A stretch of 64,000 nucleotides of DNA from Gemmatimonadota bacterium (GTDB lineage Bacteria; Gemmatimonadota; Gemmatimonadetes; Longimicrobiales; Gaopeijiaceae): positions 32,902-96,901 of the forward strand of contig JAPPNO010000035.1 in assembly GCA_028873845.1 (NCBI GenBank). The letters run 5' to 3'. The notes below the pieces were generated by a model. It was not told the origin of the DNA. It saw nothing but the letters and a program-made list of their open reading frames with translations, and did not search any database. A program made the position numbers and the translations under genes. Position 1 is the first letter of the stretch. Each line of letters opens with the position of its first letter. Shown piece after piece: positions 57,084 to 64,000 of the stretch.

Positions 57084-58409
57084 TCAGACGTCGTCGTGGC
57101 CGCGCGGACCGCCGGCCCCGCCGAGCATTTTCAGCCCGGCGACCGGCCCCGGTGCGGTCGCCCCCGGATCGAGACACCACACTTCGTCCCCGCGGGGCGC
57201 CAGGCGGGGCGGCCCCGGGACGGCGGCAGACGCGGCCGCGTACCGCGCCACCCCCCACCCCGCCGCAGCCGCCGATTCGGCCAACTCGGCCGGAAGACCG
57301 TGCCGCCGCGCCCGCACCCAGACCCTCCCGGCCCCGGCCTCACGCAACCCGGCCAGCAGTACACCGCCGGCCAGACCCTCCCTCAACCCGCGCCCCGCGG
57401 TCTCCCAGTCCACGACCACCGTGTGCCCCGGCGCTTCGGGGACCGGAGAGTCCGCGAGCGATTCCGATTCCCACTCGAAGCCCTCCCTCACCAACGCCCT
57501 CACCTCGGCATCCGGCTCGTACAATCGCCACCCACCCTCTCCCTCCCTGGCAAACCAGCTCCCCGCACCCACGAACAGCACAGGACCGGTTCCGTCCAGC
57601 GTGCCGGCGACACCCAGTCGCCAGTCTCCGGCCGGGGGGGGATCGACGATTCGGTCCCGTCCACCGTCCCAGAGGACCTTCACCTCGGTTTCCGGAACCG
57701 CGGTGTGCCACGCCTCGAAGAGCAGCCCCGGCCGGCTGGTTTCGTGCAAAACCACGCGGCGGCGCGGCACGCGGTCGAAGATCCAGCCCTGGCAGCGCGC
57801 TCCGCCCGACGCGAACACCGCCGCCGCGAGGAAGGCCGTCACCGCCAGTACCGGGCGCCCCAGAAGCAGGTGGACCAGCGCGACGCCCGCCGCCACACCG
57901 GTCAAGGCTCCCGCCAGGACCTGCTTTCCGGCACCCAGCGATGCGGCGAAACGCCCCAGGCGTCCCCAAACCCCCCCTGCGAAGTACGCCGGCAGCGCAC
58001 CCGTAACCGCCAACCCCAGGCCCTGCGTGACCGACGTGGCGGCGAACCCGCCCATCAGCTCCCACAGTCCGGTGAACCCCGACCCGCACAGGAGCGCCAC
58101 CAGGAGCCCGACCCACCACCGCACCGCTGTGCGAACGCCCTGGTGTTCGTCCCCGGCCCTTCCTATCCGGAGACCGGCGGCAAGCGACAGCAGGGCCACG
58201 CCAACCAGAACGGAGGCCGCGCGGACCAGCCCCTGCGAGTCGCCGAGCAGCAGTTCCACCACGGACCCCTGCCGCTCGGGATTCATGATCTCGCGCGCGA
58301 GTCCCTGCGAGTCGTAGAGGAGCACCCCGGCCCCGGTCACCACGGCCGTGGCGACGGCGGCGCCCACCAGGAGTGAGGGCACCCAGATGACACGCCGGGC
58401 GCGATTCAC
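57084..58409 (-). CDS. Hypothetical multi-TM protein with C-terminal soluble region; first gene of the Mre11/Rad50-like operon
   Basis: MNRARRVIWVPSLLVGAAVATAVVTGAGVLLYDSQGLA... several TM helices then soluble part (VLHETSRPGLLFEAWHTAVPETEVKVLWDGGRDRIVDPPPAGDW...); stop lies 8 nt before the alternative GTG start of the next gene. Confidence 0.6.
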   Translation of the reverse strand: MNRARRVIWVPSLLVGAAVATAVVTGAGVLLYDSQGLAREIMNPERQGSVVELLLGDSQGLVRAASVLVGVALLSLAAGLRIGRAGDEHQGVRTAVRWWVGLLVALLCGSGFTGLWELMGGFAATSVTQGLGLAVTGALPAYFAGGVWGRLGRFAASLGAGKQVLAGALTGVAAGVALVHLLLGRPVLAVTAFLAAAVFASGGARCQGWIFDRVPRRRVVLHETSRPGLLFEAWHTAVPETEVKVLWDGGRDRIVDPPPAGDWRLGVAGTLDGTGPVLFVGAGSWFAREGEGGWRLYEPDAEVRALVREGFEWESESLADSPVPEAPGHTVVVDWETAGRGLREGLAGGVLLAGLREAGAGRVWVRARRHGLPAELAESAAAAGWGVARYAAASAAVPGPPRLAPRGDEVWCLDPGATAPGPVAGLKMLGGAGGPRGHDDV

Positions 58410-58619
58410 CGGCGCCCCCTGTGCGAGTTCATTGCGACCGAAGGGGCTCTTCCGCAGACTCCCGGTTGCGCGTTCATGGGGGATTCTACCCTCTCGGGGG
58501 ACCGGGGACCAACCCGCGCTGCGAACGACGGGCCCGGCCGGCCGGCCGCCACGAGCAAGTGCGAATCCTCGCAGCCCGGCGCCCGGCCGCGTCCGCTCGA
58601 ACCCGGCCGCTACGCCGGT

Positions 58620-59522
58620 TCAGCGTTCCTGCAGCTCCTCGAGAATCGTCCCGTAGCTGTCGTAGCGGGCCTTCTGGATCCTTCCCGCAGCCACCGCATC
58701 GAGGATCGCGCAGCCAGGTTCGTGGATATGGACGCAGTCGTTGAAGTGGCAGTCGCCCAGGAAGGGCCGGAAGTCGGCGAAGCATCGGTCCAGGTCGGCC
58801 CGCGACACATCTCCCAGGCCCACCTCGCTGAACCCCGGAGTGTCGGCCACGGCCCCGCCTCCTTCCAGAGGGATCAGCCGGCTCGAGACGGTGGTGTGCC
58901 TCCCGGCCCGCGATTTCCTCCCCACTTCGCGGGTCCGCAGTCCGAGCCTCGGGTCAACCGCGTTCAACAGGGTCGACTTCCCCACCCCCGACGGCCCCGC
59001 CAGCGCCGACGACCCGGCCCGCACCACCGCGCGAAAGCCCTCCATGCCCTCGCCCGTCACCGCCGACGTCTCCACGACCGCGTACCCCGCGACGCGGTAT
59101 CGCTCCGCCAGCGCGGCCGCCACCGCACGGCCCCGCGCCAGGTCCACCTTGTTCAGCACGACGCACGCCTCCATCCCTCCCGCCTCCCCCATCACCAGCA
59201 TCCGGTCGATCACCCCGGGGTTCGGTGCCGGGTCCGCAACCGACGCCACCACCACCAGTCGATCCAGGTTGGCGGCCACCACCTTGGCCACGCGGCCACC
59301 CGCCGTGCGCCTCGCCAGGTACGTCCGCCGCGGCCGCACCGACTCGATCACATGACCGCCTCCCCACGCTTCCACCACCCCCACCCGGTCCCCGATCACC
59401 ACCTTGTCGCGAACGTTCCCCGACCGTTTCAGCCGCCCCCGCACCGTCGCTTCCACGGTGCCGCCGCCGGTGCGCACCGTGTACGTGCCGCCCGTGGCCT
59501 CGATCACCTGGCCCGCCGTCAT
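58620..59522 (-). CDS. rsgA: Ribosome small-subunit-dependent GTPase A
   Basis: Circularly permuted GTPase: VVLNKVDLA, ALAGPSGVGKSTLLNAV, ADTPGFSEVGL, zinc motif CFADFRPFLGDCHFNDCVHIHEPGCAI. Confidence 0.95.
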   Translation of the reverse strand: MTAGQVIEATGGTYTVRTGGGTVEATVRGRLKRSGNVRDKVVIGDRVGVVEAWGGGHVIESVRPRRTYLARRTAGGRVAKVVAANLDRLVVVASVADPAPNPGVIDRMLVMGEAGGMEACVVLNKVDLARGRAVAAALAERYRVAGYAVVETSAVTGEGMEGFRAVVRAGSSALAGPSGVGKSTLLNAVDPRLGLRTREVGRKSRAGRHTTVSSRLIPLEGGGAVADTPGFSEVGLGDVSRADLDRCFADFRPFLGDCHFNDCVHIHEPGCAILDAVAAGRIQKARYDSYGTILEELQER

Positions 59523-59540
59523 GCGGCCGCCGCCCGCAAC

Positions 59541-59580
59541 GAAAACACCCCCGCGACGGCAATGCCGCCACGGGGGTGTC
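59541..59580 (-). terminator. Rho-independent terminator after the sigma factor gene
   Basis: Minus-strand ACACCCCCG ... CGGGGGTGT (perfect 9-bp stem, 59545-59553/59571-59579) followed by TTT. Confidence 0.7.
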
Positions 59581-59633
59581 CGCACCTGTGCATCCTCAGG
59601 CTGCGCCCGTTCCGGTCCGGACGCCGGCCTCCG

Positions 59634-60536
59634 CTACGCCGCGAAGGACTTCAGAGCCTTGCCCTTGTCCCCTTCGCGCAGACGCTTGAGGGCGCGGTCC
59701 CGAAGCTGCCGGATCCGCTCCCGGGTGACCCCCAGGATGTTCCCGATCTCCTCCAGGGTGTGCTCGCGCTCCCCCTCTAGGCCGAAGTACAGCCTCAGCA
59801 CCTTGGCGTCGCGCGACTCCAGCGACCCCAGCGCGTTGGCCACCGCCTCGGTGAGGAGACGGTTCTCGACCTCCAGCTCGGGCTCGGCGGCCTCTTCGGT
59901 GATGAAGCGCTCCACGAGCTGCGAGTCCTCGCTGTCGCCGATCGGCGCGTCCAGGCGGATCTCCGCCGCGTTCAGAGTCTGCAGCGATTCCACGAGCTGC
60001 GGCGTGAGGAAGGTCGCCTTCCCCAGCTCCTCGCTGGTCGGGTCGCGCCCCAGCTCCTGCTTGAGACGCTCCTTCTCGCGGAAGATCCGGGCGAGGTCCG
60101 ACGCGCGGTTGAGCGGCACGCGCACCGGACGCCCGTGGTTCGCCAGCGAAGCCAGGATGGCCTGCCGGATCCACCACACCGCGTAGGAGATGAACTTCAC
60201 TCCCTGCTCGGGATCGAACTTCCGGGCCGCGGTCACCAATCCCACGTTCCCCTCCTGGATCAGATCCGTGAGCGAGACGCCCCGGTTCTGGTACTTCTTC
60301 GCGACGCTGATGACGAAGCGCAGATTGGCCTTGGCGAGCGCCTGGATCGCCTCCTCGTCACCCTTCTGGGCACGCGCGCCCAGGATCTTCTCCATATCCG
60401 GCGTGATCAGCTCGTGACGGCTGACATCGCGCAGATACTGATCCAGCGCGGTCTGCTCGTCCAGGCTGGCGTCGAATCCGGTAAGCGGGTTCACCCGCCC
60501 CTTCGGGCGCCGACCCCGCCGTGCTTTTGTGGCCAT
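59634..60536 (-). CDS. rpoD: RNA polymerase primary-type sigma-70 factor
   Basis: LITPDMEKILGARAQKGDEEAIQALAKANLRFVISVAKKYQNRGVSLTDLIQEGNVGLVTAARKFDPEQGVKFISYAVWWIRQAI...LEEIGNILGVTRERIRQLRDRALKRLR. Confidence 0.94.
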   Translation of the reverse strand: MATKARRGRRPKGRVNPLTGFDASLDEQTALDQYLRDVSRHELITPDMEKILGARAQKGDEEAIQALAKANLRFVISVAKKYQNRGVSLTDLIQEGNVGLVTAARKFDPEQGVKFISYAVWWIRQAILASLANHGRPVRVPLNRASDLARIFREKERLKQELGRDPTSEELGKATFLTPQLVESLQTLNAAEIRLDAPIGDSEDSQLVERFITEEAAEPELEVENRLLTEAVANALGSLESRDAKVLRLYFGLEGEREHTLEEIGNILGVTRERIRQLRDRALKRLREGDKGKALKSFAA

Positions 60537-60609
60537 GGTTCTCTCTCGATTCCTCAAGTGCGGGCCGGTTCACACACCTGCCGCACGTGTGTAGCGTGTA
60601 CAGCCTTTA

Positions 60610-60638
60610 ATCGTAAGGTTGCAGTCTCCGTTTGTCAA
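60610..60638 (-). promoter_or_regulatory. Sigma-70-type promoter upstream of the sigma factor gene
   Basis: Minus strand TTGACA (60638-60633) - 17 bp - TACGAT (60615-60610), about 75 bp before the ATG at 60536. Confidence 0.65.
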
Positions 60639-60724
60639 AGACACCTTCGGTGCCCATTTCGTTGTCCGCGGTGCCGCGGACGCTATTCCAAGTACCCCTC
60701 GCCGCCGTTTGGTTCCCCGGCGTT

Positions 60725-62056
60725 TCATACGGGAACCCGTACGGGGCCGGCGGCATTCGGTTTTTCGGGTCTCCCCACCCCGGCGAGTCTGTTCAGCAAC
60801 CACCCGGGCGACACCTCGCGGCGTTCGAAGGTGAAGAGGCGGAGCACCCGCGCCGTGCGGTACAGTTCCTCCGCCAGACTGGGCAGATCGATCAGCCCCG
60901 GAATCCCCTCGCGCCCGAGCCGTATCACCTGGCCACCCCTCTCGACCAGTACGTCGAGCTGGAACATCGCCTTCTTCACGGGGAAATCGAGGATCACCTC
61001 TCCGGGGGCGAGCCCCAGCTCGGCGGCGATCCCGTCCTCCCAGCGCCGTTTTGCCGGTGTGTCGCCGCTTACCCAATCGGGCAGCGTCGTATCTTCGAGT
61101 TGCCAGGCGGGGATTTCGGTTGCCCGTTTCGGCAGCCGGCGCTCGCGGAGCGCGGGGAGCCAGTGGCGTTCCAGGCGGCTCGCGGCAGAGCTCCGGCCCG
61201 CGCGGGCACGCCGTGCGAGTTCGTAGAGCAGTTCCTCGTCGGTGGGGCCGATCAGCTCGAGCGGCGACACCAGACCCACTTCGACCGCGGTCTCCACGAT
61301 CCGCTTGTAGAGACCGGTGGCGGCCCTCACGCCGTGGTGCCAGTAGACCGTCCGGAACATCTGGTATTTCGAAAAGAGGAGCGACTCCAGCGTGCTCATC
61401 GCCTTGTCGTGCAGCCCGACTTCCCACCTGCCGGTGACCGGGTCGCGCAGCAGGGCCAGACCCTGCAGGAGGCGCTCGACGTCGACCTCTCCGTACGGCA
61501 CCCCGCAGAAGCGGGCGTCGCGCCGCAGGTACTCCATCTTGTCCAGGTCCAGGCTGCCGCTCACAAGGCCGCGGAGCGCGTTGCCGCCCTCCCCCATGAT
61601 GATGCGGTAGATCTCGTCGGCGGCCCCCGGGCCCAGCGGCTCCAGGGCCGCCTTCAGGGGGTCCGACTCGAAGAAGCGCGCGCTGATCTCCTGGTGGTCG
61701 CCCGCGATCCGCTCGGGTTCGAGTTCCTCGAGCGCGTGCGAGAAGGCGTAGTGGCCGATGTCGTGGAGAAGGGCGGCGTAGGGGATGAGGCGCGCGTCGT
61801 GCCAGACGTGGTCGGGGACCGGCGGACCCGACTTGAGGATCGCCAGAGCGCGCACTGCCAGGTGGTAGACGCCCAGAGCGTGATCGAAGCGTGTGTGGGT
61901 GGCCCCCGGATACACCAGGTGCGCCAGGCCCAGCTGACGGATGTAGCGGAGACGCTGAAAGGCCGCCGTGTCCATGATGGCGACTGCGACGGCGTCCATC
62001 CGGATCGTGTTCCAGACCGGATCACGTATGACGAGCGAACGGCCATGCCTCTGCAT
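60725..62056 (-). CDS. HD-superfamily phosphohydrolase
   Basis: VWNTIRMDAVAVAIMDTAAFQRLRYIRQLGLAHLVYPGATHTRFDHALGVYHLA...YAALLHDIGHYAFSHALE...DLDKMEYLRRDARFCGV. Confidence 0.92.
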   Translation of the reverse strand: MQRHGRSLVIRDPVWNTIRMDAVAVAIMDTAAFQRLRYIRQLGLAHLVYPGATHTRFDHALGVYHLAVRALAILKSGPPVPDHVWHDARLIPYAALLHDIGHYAFSHALEELEPERIAGDHQEISARFFESDPLKAALEPLGPGAADEIYRIIMGEGGNALRGLVSGSLDLDKMEYLRRDARFCGVPYGEVDVERLLQGLALLRDPVTGRWEVGLHDKAMSTLESLLFSKYQMFRTVYWHHGVRAATGLYKRIVETAVEVGLVSPLELIGPTDEELLYELARRARAGRSSAASRLERHWLPALRERRLPKRATEIPAWQLEDTTLPDWVSGDTPAKRRWEDGIAAELGLAPGEVILDFPVKKAMFQLDVLVERGGQVIRLGREGIPGLIDLPSLAEELYRTARVLRLFTFERREVSPGWLLNRLAGVGRPEKPNAAGPVRVPV

Positions 62057-62164
62057 GGAAGGCCACAATAGGGCACGGGGCGGGACAACGCAATGTGAAT
62101 TTGGGACTGGTTTTGCCGAACCGCTCGTTGACCCGACCCGAATAAACCACGAAATTGCGGTCCC

Positions 62165-63268
62165 ATGGCGACTTCCGCACTCCGAGAGAGGGTCCGCGCC
62201 CACGCCGAGGACCGCCCCGGCGTCTACCGCTGGCTGGGTCCGGGCGGAAGGATCCTCTACGTCGGCAAGTCCGTGAGGCTGAGGTCGCGCCTCCTTTCGT
62301 ATTTCCGGGAGGAGACGGGCAAGACGGCCCGGCTTGTGGCCGAGGCCGAGGACGTCAACTGGGACCTGAAACCGAACGAGTTCGCCGCGCTCATCCGCGA
62401 AATGCGCCTCATCCGCGCGTGGCAGCCCGAGTACAACGTCCAGCACAGGCGCGACCGCCGTTACGGGTTCATCAAGATCACGCGGGAGCCCGCGCCGCGA
62501 CTGGTCCCGGTCACACGCCTCCACAACGACGGAGCGAGCTACTACGGGCCCTTCGCGCAGACGGGCTGGCTCGCGCACGCGGTCCACGACCTCTCGCTGG
62601 CGACCGGACTGCGCGACTGCCCCGCCCACACCCCGATCCACTTCGGCGACCAGCTCGAGATCTTCTCGGGTGGCAGGGTGCCCCGCTGCATCCGCGCCGA
62701 CACGGGGACCTGTCCCGCGCCCTGCGCCGGCCGCTGCACGACGGCGGAGTACGATCGCCGCCTGCGTCTGGCCCGCGCGTTCCTCGAAGCGCGCAGCCGC
62801 GCGCCGCTGGCCGAACTGGCGGAATCGGTGAAGCAGGCTGCCGCCGACCTTCGCTTCGAGTACGCGGCCACCATCCGCGACCGCATGGAGACGCTGGAGA
62901 AGCTGTGGAACCACCTCTCCGGGTTCCGCGGGCAGGTCGAGAACCTGAACCTCGTCTACCCGGTCTCGGGGCATGGAGGGGACGACCGCATCTACCTGAT
63001 CCGGCGCGGGAGGCCGTGCGCGGAGATGCCGTGGCCGAAATCGGACCGGGCGCGGCGGCGGGCCGACGAGGTGGTGGAGGATGTCTTCCGGCCGGTGCCG
63101 GCGGACCGGGACGGGACGCTGGATGGGGACGCGGCGGCCGAGGTGCTGCTGACGGTGTCGTGGTTCAACTGGCGGCCGCGGGAGAGGGGGAGGGCGGTGG
63201 CGCCGGAAAGGTGGCTGGGTGGGGTGTTGGCGGGAAAACGACGGTCGGGGAAGCCGGCTGAAGGGTGA
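62165..63268 (+). CDS. UvrC-like N-terminal-half protein (GIY-YIG + UVR-like region), Cho-like
   Basis: RPGVYRWLGPGGRILYVGKSVRLRSRLLSYF...EFAALIREMRLIRAWQPEYNVQHRRDRRYGFIKI...SYYGPF...RCIRADTGTCPAPCAGRCTTAEYDRRL...YAATIRDRMETLEKL; ends without UvrC RNase-H/HhH half. Confidence 0.85.
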   Translation: MATSALRERVRAHAEDRPGVYRWLGPGGRILYVGKSVRLRSRLLSYFREETGKTARLVAEAEDVNWDLKPNEFAALIREMRLIRAWQPEYNVQHRRDRRYGFIKITREPAPRLVPVTRLHNDGASYYGPFAQTGWLAHAVHDLSLATGLRDCPAHTPIHFGDQLEIFSGGRVPRCIRADTGTCPAPCAGRCTTAEYDRRLRLARAFLEARSRAPLAELAESVKQAAADLRFEYAATIRDRMETLEKLWNHLSGFRGQVENLNLVYPVSGHGGDDRIYLIRRGRPCAEMPWPKSDRARRRADEVVEDVFRPVPADRDGTLDGDAAAEVLLTVSWFNWRPRERGRAVAPERWLGGVLAGKRRSGKPAEG

Positions 63269-63325
63269 CGGAGTGGAACAACCGCCATTCGCAGCGCCGG
63301 GAGACCGCCTGCCGATGCCCACGAG

Positions 63326-63451
63326 ATGCACCGGCTCTACCTGGTCAAGGGCGCGCGGGCCACGACCGCGATCGAGGGGAACACGCTGAGCGAGGAGCAG
63401 ATCCGGGCGCAGTTGGACTCTATGCGCGCCTTCCGGCCCGCGCAGGCATAG
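63326..63451 (+). pseudogene. Remnant of a Fic-family protein N-terminus
   Basis: MHRLYLVKGARATTAIEGNTLSEEQIRAQLDSMRAFRPAQA* : the IEGN-containing N-terminal segment of Fic proteins followed immediately by a stop; no HPFxxGNGR downstream. Confidence 0.5.
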
Positions 63452-63645
63452 CCTGTGGACAGGTAAACGGGTGTTCGATTGACATGACGCCAGGCGGGGA
63501 GCGGAGTCAATCGAGCCGAGGCGTCCCAATCGAGCATGCGGCTGTCCCTTGATTTGCCGCGGCGGCGGGCGGGCGGTTTGACTCCGGTCCGCGTCTCCCC
63601 TGCATCGCGGTTCCGTAGTCGTCGGCTGGCGGCAGCCCCCTGCGG

Positions 63646-63805
63646 GCATGAGTGTCCCAAATCGCGGATCCCCAGGCCCATCCGGGCATGAGCGTCCCAA
63701 ATCGCTGGTGCGCAGGCCCATCCGAGCATGAGCGTCCCAAATCGCTGGTCCGCAGTCCCATCCGAGCATGAGCGTCCCAAATCGTCGAATCACAGGCCGA
63801 TTTAA
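63646..63805. repeat. Tandem repeat, 4 units with exact 40-bp period
   Basis: Units start at 63646, 63686, 63726, 63766; consensus GCATGAGCGTCCCAAATCGCTGGTCCGCAGGCCCATCCGA; first 19 bp nearly invariant. Confidence 0.92.
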
Positions 63806-64000
63806 CTATGTACGGTTTCAGAATCGTGCTTTCGCGAGGTCCGGGACCACCCTCCAGGATGCCCCCCAATGGCCCTCAGAAGCCCCAGGATCGAGTCCGA
63901 GCCCCCCGTGACCCATTTGTGTTGGCTCCACCCCCGGTTTTCGCTTCCTGAGCCGTCCTGAGAGGCGGAAATCACGCCGCGTATATTGTAGCAGGCGGGC

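Noticed and set aside
60725-63793. 1022-aa minus-strand ORF extending through the UvrC-like gene and the tandem repeats
   Set aside because: Only the part up to the ATG at 62056 (HD hydrolase) has family motifs; the upstream extension is antisense to the GIY-YIG gene and translates the repeats (FGTLMLGWDCGPAIWDAHARMG).
63646-63805. Possible CRISPR array
   Set aside because: The 21-bp segments between the conserved 19-mers are themselves near-identical in at least two units, only four units exist, and no cas genes are nearby.
1-64000. Prophage, integrative element or transposon
   Set aside because: No integrase, transposase, terminase or phage structural genes recognised in any frame.

Overview
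This is a high-GC bacterial chromosome segment. The gene content (SusC/SusD pair, sortilin-type BNR protein, NAD-GDH, YhaN/YhaO-like pair) suggests Gemmatimonadota or a related lineage, but that is inference. Most of the window is dense chromosomal coding sequence: NAD-glutamate dehydrogenase (cut by the window start), an SbcD/YhaO + YhaN-like pair, glycosyltransferases, PgeF, SucA, IlvA, an MFS/sensor/solute-binding cassette, a quinone oxidoreductase, a DnaQ-fold exonuclease, a sortilin-like BNR protein, SusC/SusD, patatin, acyl-CoA dehydrogenase, CtaA-DUF420, E1-alpha, PspA, M20 peptidase, TrpE, DUF2723, RsgA, a primary-type sigma factor, an HD hydrolase and a UvrC-like half protein. No rRNA, tRNA, CRISPR array or intact transposon was recognised. 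Leading candidates for something undescribed: (1) a three-gene operon (54491-58409) of a membrane protein, an Mre11/SbcD-like protein and a Rad50/SbcC-like zinc-hook protein, in which both partners have lost their catalytic motifs; (2) a roughly 340-nt hairpin-rich non-coding region directly upstream of an NYN-domain gene (31549-31891); (3) a translationally coupled solute-binding protein / output-less HAMP sensor / OFA-type MFS cassette (19352-22792); (4) a shared 42-bp AT-rich dyad element in front of the sortilin-like gene and of the lipoprotein-SusC-SusD cluster; (5) a secreted Big2 + plant-type LRR + metzincin protein; (6) an unusually long antisense overlap between two glycosyltransferase genes. 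All calls come from reading the sequence and supplied translations; no searches were run.
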